Shown piece after piece: positions 54,458 through 64,000 of a stretch of DNA of 64,000 nt (positions are counted from its first letter, which is position 1; each line of letters opens with the position of its first letter). The translations under genes and the position numbers were made by a program. Origin of the DNA: Cocos nucifera (taxonomy: Eukaryota > Streptophyta > Magnoliopsida > Arecales > Arecaceae); contig QRFJ01006324.1 of the NCBI GenBank assembly GCA_006176705.1, positions 1 through 64,000 on the forward strand, read 5' to 3'. The notes beneath the pieces are model-generated. The model ran no database searches. It saw only the letters and a list, made by a program, of their open reading frames with translations, and was not told where the DNA came from.

Positions 54458-55003
54458 TAGGTTTGATTAGGATAATTAGAAGCTGCAATAGGTTTAAATT
54501 CTGCACTAAAAATCTGAATACAGAATTTCAGATCCATTTTGAAATCTTCTATAAAAATCTAGGGAAAACAACATCAGAAAATTCTGAAATTTAGTGAAAA
54601 GAAACCTAACTTACTATAGAGTCTAGGGATAAAATTTTACTAAATTCTAAAACATCTATGGTCCTCAATTTATTCCTATAAGCATTCCTATGTGCAGAGA
54701 TTCTGTACCCAAGAATTCTACAGAGAGCAATTTTAAAAGATTTTAAGATTCCTATTCCTAGAAAACTCCTAAAATCATGAAATTTTGCAACTAGAGTCAT
54801 GACTCATCTAAAAAATAGTTTTTTAAATTTTGTTTCAATCAGAGGTCCATAGGTCATCAAGCTTAGTGTCGAAATCGGCTGATCATTAAGAATTCAGCAT
54901 AAAAAAAAAAAAAAAAATCTGAAATCTTAGATTTAGCGACTAGTGTATGCCAACTAGATCAGGGGTCGAGTACTTGCAATAGTATTCACCATCTTGATTT
55001 AGT
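54458..55003 (+). other. Leader of F with an 18-A run
   Basis: No gene is seen. A run of 18 A at about 54900-54917 sits in AT-rich leader sequence. Confidence 0.6.
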
Positions 55004-55298
55004 ATGGATCCCAATATAATAGCTATGTTTGAAAGCATGATGGAGTAATTAACAAATTGAAACACGGGTTTTGGGAATTTGTGTGATGATATGCGGAATA
55101 CAAATAACGCAGTTCAAAACTTAACTGCAAGGGTTGTTGTTTTAGAAGAGGAATATCCCAATCAAGTTAATTTTGAGACTCCTCAAGAGATCACCGGGTG
55201 TAAAAATTCAAGAGCTTGTCAGGAAATGGGCCCAAGCCAACCCCCTCTTAGACAACCACCTGATCTTGATACCCCACCTATGCTCCTAGCTCAGAAAG
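55004..55298 (+). pseudogene. gag: Element F gag, N-terminal part
   Basis: The ATG at 55004 gives MDPNIIAMFESMME and a stop, then CDDMRNTNNAVQNLTARVVVLEE, a coiled-coil-like stretch, and a proline-rich end QPPLRQPPDLDTPPMLLAQK. Element G lands here, and the frame resumes at 61084 with GPYIPQDPDMGRR. The gag core downstream supports this as the same gene. The start is the first ATG after the leader. The small frame LGTILANR at the end of the open stretch is sequence from G. Confidence 0.65.
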
Positions 55299-56088
55299 TG
55301 TTGGGAACTATCCTTGCTAATCGATAATTGTTGAAACATCAATAAGGATCCAAGAAAAGGGATGGCCGCTCTATTGAAATCCTAGCAAACCCTAGGACGT
55401 GGAGAAATGGGAAAGAATGAGAGAGGAAGAGAGATTTCAAGGAGAAAAGGCTTGTATTGATTCCATGCTTCATTTACAAAACTCAGTACAAAGTATATAT
55501 ACCTAGTCAAATAAGATCCAACCTAAAAAACTCCCCTAGCTAACCTAATGTGATGCATTCCCCAAGCCCATATACACCCATGTCTCCCATGAATACACCC
55601 ATTGGATAAATTCTAGTCCAATCCATAGGTTAGCCCCCTTAGGATCTTACAAATCAAGGCCCTAAGTTCCTAGGATTAAATCCAATTCCAGGCTAGAATA
55701 GAAATCACGTTTTGTTCTTAAGCCAGCTTGATCAGCAATCAGGCCATCTTGATGGTGATGTCTCCTGCAAGAGCCCAAATCATCATTATCTATTCTACTG
55801 CTCGAGATGGCTTTCTTAGGGTTCTAGCTAGCTCAATTTCTACTCGGACTGGCTCTGATAGAAATCGAGCTAGCTTTTCCAGCATATCAGCTTAACATGA
55901 TTTTTGGACTTCTGCTCGAGCCAACTCTCTTAGAATTTGGGCTGGCTCACCTTCTACTTGGGATGGCTCTGACAAGAATCAAGCTAGCTTTTTGAAGCAT
56001 TTGCTGAAGCTCTTTGATGGTTGTTCAATTCGCTTCTTGCTCTCTTTCCACCTGCTTTCAAGGCTTGAGAGAACCATACCTGATCTCA
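55299..56088 (-). repeat. 3' LTR of G
   Basis: Read on the minus strand it starts TGAGATCAGGTATGG and ends GTTCCCAACA. It aligns along its whole length with 60290-61083. A TATATA box is at about 55493-55500 (plus GTATATATAC). Purine-rich AAGATGGAGATCG precedes it at 56089-56101. Confidence 0.9.
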
Positions 56089-56146
56089 CGATCTCCATCT
56101 TAGTGCTCTCAAGTTCTTATGAACTCAGTTCTATCCGTCAACCCCA

Positions 56147-58920
56147 TCAATACCATGTAATTATAAAAGCTATTACATGGAGTACCTTTATTAGCACATC
56201 AGCTGGATTTTTCTTAGTGTAAACCTTCACTAGCTCCACTTCACCATTCTCCACTAGCTTTCTGATCCTGTGGTATTTGATATCAATATGCTTGGTCCTC
56301 GCATGATACATAGAGTTTTGTATGAGCAATAAAGCACTCTGGCTGTCACAATGCATTCTAACTGCATCCTATGGAAATTCTATCTCTAACGCTAAGTCCT
56401 TCAACCATAGAGTCTTCTTTGCTACCTCCATGATGCCATTGTACTCCACTTTGGTAGTAGGCAAGGTCGTAATTGGCTGCAAGCAAGATCTCCATGAGAC
56501 TGGACCTCCATACAAGCTGAATACAAAATCTATAGTTGAACATTGAGTATCCACATCTCCACCCAAATCTGCATCCACAAATTTCTCTATTAGTCCTTGA
56601 GCTTTCTTAGATATGTTAGGATGTTTCTTAGCACCTTCCTATTGATCATGGCAGATGCTGATCCAAATTGAACCTGCCAAGTATCTGAAGATATCCTTTA
56701 GTGCTCTCCAGTGCTCCTTTCTAGGCTGAGCCATAAACCTGCTCACTTGACTCACTGCATGGACTAAATCTGGCCTACAACATACCATAGAGTACATAAT
56801 ACTTTCCACACTAGAAGCATATGAAATCTTTTCCATCTCCTGAATCTCCATCTCAGTCTATGGTGACATGATTTTAGAGAGTCTAACATGCCCGACTAGT
56901 GATAGCTCAACCGGTTTGGCCTCCTTAATTCCAAATCTCTCAAAGACCTTTTTAATATATCCTTCCTAAGATAGATACAATAGCCTCTTGGTTCTATCTC
57001 TGATGATTTCTATACCAAGGATCTTCTTTGCAGGCCCCAAGTTCTTCATCTCGAACCACTAAGACCAAGCTCCTTTCAACTCCTGCACAACTTCCTTACT
57101 CTTGCATACTATCAGTATATCATCTATATACAAGAGTAAGTATAACCAAGATCCATCTTTCAGAGACCTCATATATACACATGGGTCACGATCACACCTA
57201 GAAAGTCCAATATTTCTCACATAAGTGTCAAACTACTTGTACCACTGCCTAGGAGACTACTTCAATCCATACATCGATTTCTTTAGTAAATGGACCTCTT
57301 TCTCTAACCCAAGCTCCCTGAAGCCCTATATATGTTCTCCTTTAATTTTTCTTGGAGGAATGATGTCTTAGCATCCATTTGCTCCAGTTCTAAATCATGA
57401 GCAGCAACTATGCTCAACATCACTCTAATGGACGTATGTTTGAGGATCGAAGAGAAAACTTCTAAGTAATCAATCTCTTCTCTCTATGAGTATTCTTTGG
57501 CTACAAGTCTAGCCTTGTACCTTATTCCACCTTGCTCTGAAGGTGCCTCTTTTTTGGTAAGAAATCATTTGGAGCTAATGGGTCGAGCATCATCTGGCAG
57601 ATCCACCAACTACCATGTCCAATTTTTCTTGAGAGACTCCATCTCCTCCATCATGACCTGCATCCATGACTCTCGATCTGGACTCTTCACGACCTCTTCT
57701 ACACTCTATAGATCTTTGTTGGTAGTGATAAGAGCATAGAAAATAGTCTCATCAATGCCATATCATACTGGTTTGTGAATAATGCACTTTAGCTTGTGTA
57801 GTGCCACTCCTCTTGCCGCATCCTGAAAGTCTAATGTCTATGGCTACCTCTACACTTCTTCCAAGATAGATCGCTCTTCATGTTCGTCCTTCATAAGTGT
57901 ATCATCATGCCTGCCTAACTCCATCTTAAACTGAACAAAATCTGAGGTTGATGTTGAGGGCAAATCACTTGTATTTTAAAGCTTTCTCATACTGTCCTGT
58001 GTTGTCTTCATAACTCCATCTGCACTTTCCAGCTTCAAGATGATGCTCTTTTCATCAAATATCATATTTTGACTGATGACACATCTTTGAGAATGTGTAT
58101 TCCATAGTAAGAAATCCTTCATACCTTATGAAAATCTGATGAATATCATCTTCTATGACTTTGGATCCAATTTGCTTCTGTCGACTTCTTCTACCAAAAC
58201 ATATGTAGGACAGCCGAACATCTTTAGGTGGCCAAGATCCACCTTCTTCTCACTTTGGATAGCCTCTAGAAGTCTTCTATTTAATTTCCTATGGGGAGAC
58301 TTGTTAGTAAGAAAACATGTATAAATAAGAGCATCACCTCAAAATGATTTGGATAGTGATGCCTACAGCCTCAAACTTTTGGCCTTCTCTGTTAATGTCT
58401 GATTCATCCTCTCCATGACACCGTTCTATTGAGGAATCATCTTTACTATGTATTGGCATTTTATTTCATTTTTCTCATAGTATCTCTTGAATGCTAGGTT
58501 GGTATATTTTCCTCCATTATTAGATCATAAATACTTTACGGACTGTCCTTTCTTCTTCTCCACCTCAGCTCTCCAAATTTTAAATCAAGCAAAAACATCT
58601 ATTTTTTTTCTCATCAGATAGATCTATACCTTTCTAGAAAAATCATTAATGAAAGTAACAAAGTATCTCGTTCCACCTTGAGATGCAATAGATGTCGGTC
58701 CTCATACATCTAAGTGAACAAGCTCCAAAATAGCTTCACTCCGCTTAGTACTACCGGTAAATGTAACTCTATGCTGTTTGTCATAGATACGGGGCTCACA
58801 TAGGTCATCTCCTTTCTTTCTGAATGCTAGAATTAGACCTCTCCTACTCAACTCTGTGAGCCCCCTATCACTCAAGTGACCCATACAATAGTCCCACAGC
58901 TTGTAGGCTAGCTACTCCTC
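56147..58920 (-). pseudogene. pol: Element G integrase, reverse transcriptase and RNase H
   Basis: Integrase: MGHLSDRGLTELSRRGLI (58884 on) but CEPRIYDKQHRVTF where the family has a second Cys, LVHLDV then a stop, YFVTFINDFSRK and SNNGGKYT, so catalytic Asp positions are damaged. Reverse transcriptase: KARLVAKEYS near 57500, EQMDAKTSFL near 57385, and LLYIDDILIV at 57113-57139 (YIDD at 57119-57130). RNase H: VWRSSLMEILL / TTKVEYNGIMEVAKKTLWLKDLA (56369-56578) and MHCDSQSALLLIQNSMYHARTKHIDIKYHRIR (56356 on), ending at 56147. The last motif set is the standard Copia RNase H end. Stops and frameshifts occur about every 100 codons. Confidence 0.87.
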
Positions 58921-60151
58921 CTATGCTGCTATAGATATCTCTACACTATTTCTAACCACTGAGTCCTTTATCCTATATAAGATGTTGCTCAGTTTTCTCC
59001 CTTTCATTACCATTAATGCACCCTTGAAAATCCTCAAACACCCACTGCCTGGCTGATAACTAAAAGCATATCCCGATCCTTCTAGGTAACCTAGGGATAT
59101 CAAGTTCTTCTTCAGTTCTGGCACATGCTTCATATTGATTAGTGTCCGTATGACTTCATTATATATCCTCACTCTGACTGTACCAACATTAGTAATTTTA
59201 CATGGGTGATCATCTCCAAGACTTACACTTCCTCCATCGAATCTTTCATAAGATGAGAACCACACCCGATGTGCAACGTAATGATGGGAGCACACTAAAT
59301 CCAGTGTTCAATGGTTGTCCAACTCTATTACTCTATCTGATACTATCATTATATCTTCTCCACAATCTTCAGATGATAGAACACCACTCCCGTTGGTCGA
59401 TCCATTCTTAGAAGTGCCCTTCTCCTTTTCATTCTTCAAAAGTGGGCAATTTCTTCTAATATGATCAGGTTGATTATACTTATAGCATTTCAAGCCTTCT
59501 AATTTCTTCGAGACTTTTATCTATCCTTAAATTTATCCTGAGTCCCCTTCTTAGGCCTTCTTTGCCTCTCTTTCATAGAAAGCACCTCTAAATTAGGGTT
59601 TCCTCTAATTAGCCTCTCTCGCTGCTCGTTGGACTGGAGAACTCTAACCACTTTTCATACACCAAAGTAGTAATGAGACTATCATATGCTGTTGGTAGTG
59701 AACATAATAGTAGGAGGGCTCTATCCTCCTCATCCATCTTCATATCAAGGCTCATAACATCCGAGCAAATTTGATTGAACTTCTGGATATGAAAAACTAG
59801 GTCTCCTCCTTCAGGCATCCACAAACTATATAGCAGCTTCTTCAACCATAGCTTATTTATCATATTCCTGCCTTTATATGTGTTCTCTAATTTTTGTGAA
59901 AGCCCCTTTAGTGTGGTTTCCATATTAATCTCTGACAAAACCTCATCAGTGAGGCACATACGAATCATATTGAAGGCTACCTCTTCATGTTCCTTCCATT
60001 CTTCAATAAATTTTTTTTTCGATCTTTTGCAAGTCAAAACCTTGTAGATCCTATTCTGCACCAGTAGATCCTTCATCCTTTGCTACCAAAGGCTAAAGTT
60101 ATCCTTGCCATCAAATTTTCTAATGTCTGTCTTGATGGTACTCGATGCCAT
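58921..60151 (-). pseudogene. gag: Element G gag and protease, Tork-like
   Basis: The ATG at 60151 gives MASSTIKTDIRKFDGKDNFSLW, written here as MASSTIKTDI and RKFDGKDNFSLW, then a stop and MKDLLVQNRIYKVL. The frame 60076-59609 covers EVAFNMIRMCLTDEVL, YKGRNMINKLWLKKLLYSLWM, VFHIQKFNQICSDVMSL and ALLLLCSLPTAYDSLITTLVY, the Tnt1/Tork gag. The knuckle CYKYNQPDHIRRNC has lost its second Cys to Tyr (59493 on). Protease and the following domain (59295-58921) hold CSHHYVAHRVWF and KNLISLGYLEGSGYAFSY. Stops and a frameshift near 59600 break it. Confidence 0.87.
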
Positions 60152-60274
60152 CCCAATCAGATTCTAATAATCAAATACAAAAGAGAATAAACAGTGTTCA
60201 AAGAAATCTATTCAGCACCTTACCACAACACCAGGCAAAGCTTTAACTTTTTCTCCACCAGATCTAACACTAGG

Positions 60275-60286
60275 GCTCTGATACCA
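60275..60286 (-). other. Primer-binding site of G
   Basis: GCTCTGATACCA on the plus strand, the exact complement of TGGTATCAGAGC, lies three bases inside the 5' LTR end. Confidence 0.93.
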
Positions 60287-60289
60287 AAC

Positions 60290-61083
60290 TATTAGGAACA
60301 ATCTTTGCTACTCAATGACTGCAAAAATAGTAACAAGAATCCAAGAAAAGGGATGGCGATTCTATTGAAACCCTAACAAATCCTAGAACATGGAGAAAAG
60401 AGAGAGAATGAAAGGGGAATAGAGATTTTTGGAAGAAGAGGCTTGTATTGATTTCATGCTTCATTTACAAAATTCAATATAGAGTATATATACCTAGTCA
60501 TATAAGATCCATCCTAAAATAGCTAATCTAATGTGATGCACTCCTCGAGCCCATGTACACCCATGTTTCCCATGCACACACCCATTGGACAAATCCCAGT
60601 CCAATCCATAGGTTAGCCTCCTTAGGACCTTACAAACTAAGGCCCTAAGTTTCTAGGATTAAACCCAATCCCAGGCCAGAATAGAAATCACATTCTGTTC
60701 TATTCACAACTTGAGCTGGCTTGATCAGCAATTGGGCTAGCTCGACAGTGTTGTCTCCTGCAAGAGCTTGAATCACCACTCTCTATTCTACTGCTCGAGT
60801 CAGCTCTCTTAGGGTTCGAATTGGCTCGATTTCTACTTTGATTGACTCTGACAGGAACTAAGCCAGCTCTTCTAGCGTATCAGCCTGATATGCTTTCTGA
60901 ATTTCTAGTTGAGCCAGCTCTCCCAAAATTTTGGTAGGCTCATCTTCTGCTCGGGCTGGCTCTAACAGAAATCGAGCCAGCTCTTCTAAAGTATTTGCTG
61001 AAGCTCTTCGATGGTTGATTCCATTTCCTTCTTACTCTTTTTTCACTTACTTCCAATGCTTGAGAGCACCATACCTAAGCTCA
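60290..61083 (-). repeat. 5' LTR of G
   Basis: Read on the minus strand it starts TGAGCTTAGGTATGG and ends GTTCCTAATA (CA mutated to TA). It matches the 3' LTR through the GAGCCAGCTC-rich part, the TATATA box (about 60485) and the CAATACAAGCCT segment. Confidence 0.9.
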
Positions 61084-61935
61084 CAAAGTGGGCCTTATAT
61101 TCCCCAGGATCCAGATATGGGTCGTAGGTTAGATATGCACCTCTATCACGAGCCCATGGATCAGGATGAGCGTGTCCTATGAAGTGTTAAGGTAGAAGCA
61201 CCCACTTCGATGGTTCGCTTAACCCTATGGAGTATATGGATTGGGAGGCAGATATGGACCACTTCTTTGAGTGGTATGACATGTTTGAAGTCCAAAAAAT
61301 TAGGTATGCCAAAATGAAGTTAATCAGTCAAGCTAAGTTGTATTGGCATAATCTAAAGCATCTAGTTGAGCATAGGAGACAACAGCCTATAGGAACTTGG
61401 GAAGAGATGAAAGAAAAGCTTTGTGAGAAATACCTTCCCACATCCTACAAACAACAGCTCCTAGATCAATGGCAGAGGATGACTCAAGCAAATTGACCTA
61501 TCTCGAAGTGCTTCATGAAAATTGATGAATTTCTTATGCGATGTAGTGTCATTGAGGATAGGGTTGTCATCTCATCGAGATTTAAAGTTGGTCTATGAGA
61601 GGACATCTAGTGAGAGCTATTCTTATATGAGGCAACCTCCTTAGAGCATGCTTACTAGCTAGCACAAGATGTTGAAAGATTTCAAAGGTATCCGATTCCT
61701 CGTTGATTTGATCTGAGTCGACCTACCCCTTCAGGTCCTAGACCTAGCACTAGTCAAATTCCGACCGGCAGACCATTAATTGTGGATACTCTGATGAGAA
61801 GAAATGATCAAGGAAAGGGAATACTAGAGACACCGAAGACTAGTGGACCTATCACGCTGCCCAGATATTTTAAGTATTAAGGCTATGGACATCTATCTAC
61901 ACAATGCCCTTCTAAAGCCATTCACTAAGGAGAGA
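61084..61935 (+). pseudogene. gag: Element F gag, main part
   Basis: Sequence from 61084 gives GPYIPQDPDMGRRLDMHLYHEP, then after a frame change KVEAPTSMVR / MEYMDWEADMDHFFEWYDM and, in the open frame 61227-61496, KMKLISQAKLYWHNLKHLVEHRR and TWEEMKEKLCEKYLPTSYKQQLLDQWQRMTQ. This is the capsid domain of chromovirus-type Gypsy gag. A stop follows, then KCFMKIDEFLMRCSVIED and HAYxLAQDVERFQRY. The zinc knuckle at about 61862-61911 reads YFKY, stop, GYGHLSTQC, so two of the four ligands are lost. Confidence 0.82.
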
Positions 61936-62690
61936 CTAAAGGGGAAGAGCTTGAGTGTGTTGAAACTGAAGAAGTAGAAGAAGTTTATGAGGTTAATCCC
62001 AAGTTAGTTAAGAAATTTGATGAAGATGAAGATGTTCTAAGCTATATTTGGATAGAGCAAGATTCTGATCAAGTGAGATTGGGAGTAGTTGGATGCATAG
62101 TCGCTCAGCCAAAAGAAAGTGAAGATTGACAACGTATGGCTATTTTTTATGTCTACATTAAGCATGGTGATAAAGCATATAAGATGATCATAGATAATGG
62201 AGGTTGTATAAATGCAATCTCCACTGATGCCATTTCCCATCTAGGTTTAGCACCTATAGATCATTTGAGTCCCAATAAAGTCTCCTGGGTAGATGCATCA
62301 TCTGTCCCAATCAAGCATAGGTGCCTAGTTCCTTATTCAATTCCAATCCTATCATGATAAAGTTAGCTATGACGTACTACTAATGGAGGTTGGTAGTATT
62401 ATTTTAGGAAGGCAATGGTTTTATGACCAGGATGTCATGCTCTTTGGATGATCAAATTCATGTAGTTTTTGAGATAAAGGAAAGAAAATTATGATCAAAT
62501 CCTCCTCACCCATGACTATTTCTAAGAAAGGAATTGTGGGAGCCAAAGTTAGCACTAAGAAAAAGGATCGACATTTAATCAGTGTTAAAGAATTTGAGAA
62601 GGAAATCACTAAAGGATCATCAATTTGGATCTTAGCTATCAAGAAAGTTCATGAAGAACCCCAGATCGAGTATTCCCAGGAGATAGTTTC
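61936..62690 (+). pseudogene. pol: Element F protease and linker
   Basis: An acidic segment (EELECVETEEVEEVYEVNPKL) leads to the open frame 62136-62357, with KHGDKAYKMIIDNGGCINAISTDAISHLGL. The position and surroundings match the Gypsy aspartic protease, but the active site is D-N-G instead of D-S/T-G. The following stretch VSWVDASSVPIKHRCLVPYSI fits the protease flap region. Afterwards frames shift, and the 62491-62850 frame carries the spacer to reverse transcriptase. Confidence 0.75.
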
Positions 62691-63308
62691 CCTCCTTAAT
62701 GAATTTAAGGATGTTTTTCCCGAAGATCTCCCGGACCACTTACCACTGATGCATGATTTTCAGCATGCTATAGATCTAGTTCTTGGATCCACTCTACCAT
62801 ATTTGCCACATTACCGATTAACCCCTACTAAGCATGCTAAGTTAAAATGATAAGTTAAAGAGCTTTTGAAAAAAGGATTTGTTAGAGAGAGTTTGAGTCC
62901 ATGTGTGGTGCCCGCACTTTTTACTCTGAAGAAAGATGGCACCTAGGGAATATGCATGGATAGCCATGCCATTAATAAAATTACTATTAAATATCATTTT
63001 TAAAATTTTCAACTAGATGATATGCTGGATATGATGGTAGGATCCAATATCTTTTCAAAGATAGACCTTAAAAGTAGATACCATCAGCTGAGAATTAGGC
63101 TAGGAGATGAATGAAAAACTACCTTTAAGATAAAGGATGGTCTTTATGAATGGTTGGTTATGCCTTTTGGCTTATCTAATGCACTTAGCACTTTTATAAG
63201 GATTATAACTTAGGTATTATGGCCATTCAATGGCATATTCATTATTGTATACTTTGATGATATCCTCATCTATAATCGATCTAAGGATGATCACTTAGAC
63301 CACCTTCG
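62691..63308 (+). pseudogene. pol: Element F reverse transcriptase, N-terminal two thirds
   Basis: The order is FKDVFPEDLPDHLPLMHDFQHAIDL (62706 on), LPHYRLTPTKHAKLK, two stops, [64 protein letters not shown], stop, [20 protein letters not shown] and VYFDDILIYNRSKDDHLDHLR, with YFDD at 63250-63261. At 63308 similarity stops abruptly and minus-strand Tat-type sequence begins. Thumb, RNase H and integrase are absent from the window. Confidence 0.85.
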
Positions 63309-64000
63309 ATTGGATCGTTTGATCTTTAGTGTTGAGAGCATTTATGCAAACCTAGAAAAATATGACTGTTGGTATAGAATTTGGTCAATGTCAGATTGAG
63401 CTGGAGTTGAGGAAGATGAGGTCGCCGTCGGGGACCTACAAAATTAAGTTCCATCCAGAGTCGATGGTGGCGGCTTCGGTAGGACCCTCCGACGATCAAG
63501 TCAGCTTTTCTCATCAACAGAAATGGAGTACTCAAAAAAGAGTTCGATAGAGTTTTGAGAAGAAAATGAGAGCTTAGAGAAAATATATTTGGAAGGTTCC
63601 TTTTTATAGATGGAGCTTGTTGTAACTGTCCAGTAGTGGGGTTGCCTATAGCAGACTGATAAATGATAGTTGTAACCATCCTAATAAATGCCAATCATAA
63701 TTATTCTAATAAATGACAATCATAACTATCCTGAGAAATGATAATTGTATCCGTTTAGTAGTAAGATCTTCTATAGGAATCCGTCTGAAGAAAAAGTTTG
63801 GAAGGAGTTTGGCTCCTGTAGGAATCTAATTGAAGGAGAAGTCCGAAAGAAGTTCGACTCCTAGAAAAATTCGACTGCTGGAGGAGTTCGAAAGGAGTTC
63901 GGCTCCTAAAGAAATTCGACTGCTGTAGGAGTTCGGAAGGAGTTTGGCTCTTGGTGAAATCTGACTACTAGAAGAGTTCGAAAGGAGGTCGGCTCTTGGA
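63309..64000 (-). mobile_element. Minus-strand Tat-type Gypsy LTR end, runs off the window
   Basis: On the minus strand an LTR ending TATACCAACA at 63367 is followed by about 58 bases of leader before element F resumes. The TATA box is at 63601-63608 (plus TTTTTATA). The segments CTTAATTTTGTAGGTCC and CCACTACTGGACAGTTAC..CTCCATCTATAAAAAGG parallel 33985 and 33770-33840 of element E. The LTR start lies beyond 64000. Confidence 0.6.
63789..64000. repeat. 45-bp tandem repeat in the Tat-type LTR
   Basis: About 4.6 head-to-tail units of 45 bases, each with AGGAGTTCGAAAGGAGTTCG, GCTCCT and a GAAATTCGACTGCTG-like end. Units differ by several substitutions. The array continues past the window edge. 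Similar units in reverse complement appear in decayed form at 8960-9040. Confidence 0.9.

Larger units (their letters stand above)
55299..61083 (-). mobile_element. Complete Tork-like Copia element G
   Basis: This 5,785-bp element has two LTRs (5': 61083-60290, 794 bp; 3': 56088-55299, 790 bp), a primer-binding site, gag-pol in Copia order and a polypurine-like tract. Target duplications are GAAAG (55294-55298) and CAAAG (61084-61088), one mismatch. It interrupts the gag of element F. Many stops and frameshifts make it inactive. Confidence 0.9.
53589..63308 (+). mobile_element. Chromovirus-like Gypsy element F, interrupted by G
   Basis: A 5' LTR (about 53589-54437), a methionine-type primer site, gag (from 55004, resuming at 61084), protease and the first part of reverse transcriptase are present. 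The rest is cut at 63308 by a minus-strand Tat-type sequence. The wording of the reverse transcriptase ([34 protein letters not shown]) points to a chromovirus of the Reina/CRM kind rather than Tekay. Confidence 0.75.

Noticed and set aside
63789..64000. CRISPR-like array
   Set aside because: The repeats are directly adjacent 45-bp tandem units without unique spacers, in a plant LTR.

Overview
This window is plant nuclear heterochromatin made almost entirely of nested, decayed LTR retrotransposons. I found no host gene, tRNA, rRNA, CRISPR array or bacterial feature. The retrotransposon lineages (Angela/BARE-like and Tork-like Copia; Tat-, Athila- and chromovirus-type Gypsy) place it in a flowering plant. 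The excess of Copia over Gypsy and the AT-rich sequence would fit a palm or a similar monocot, but that is only a guess.

Layout. 1-3274: a short Tork-like Copia element with gag but no pol. 3275-5447: a minus-strand Gypsy-type LTR. 5448-8691: a gutted minus-strand Copia (B1) with LTRs, primer-binding site and leader only. 8692-41625: a Tat-type Gypsy (E) used as a landing pad. In its 5' LTR sits an Angela-like Copia (C, 9194-33474) with a perfect 5-bp target duplication (CTCCT at 9189-9193 and 33475-33479). In C's 3' LTR sit two further Angela-like elements of one family: A1 (plus, 12945-23021) and A2 (minus, 23268-31419), tail to tail and only 246 bp apart. A third copy (A3, 35124-38636) broke E's gag and is fused to it by deletion.

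41626-51458: a minus-strand Copia LTR is split by a plus-strand solo LTR (A4, 41777-49630). A4 is itself split by a gag-only Athila-like element (D, 41961-48992). 51459-53588: remains of another minus-strand Copia (B2) with a gag start, leader and primer-binding site. 53589-63308: a chromovirus-like Gypsy (F) interrupted by a complete minus-strand Tork-like Copia (G, 55299-61083). 63367-64000: a minus-strand Tat-type LTR with 45-bp tandem repeats, running off the window.

Every polyprotein gene is broken by stops, frameshifts or deletions, so none of these elements is autonomous as it stands. The best-preserved protein pieces are in A2 (integrase with a complete D-D-35-E triad; reverse transcriptase with YVDD). 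The most notable structures are the roughly 15-kb imperfect palindrome formed by A1 and A2, the complete unpicking of the nest by target duplications, a Tat LTR segment duplicated inside element C, and a regularly spaced 20-bp motif in the leaders of B1 and B2.
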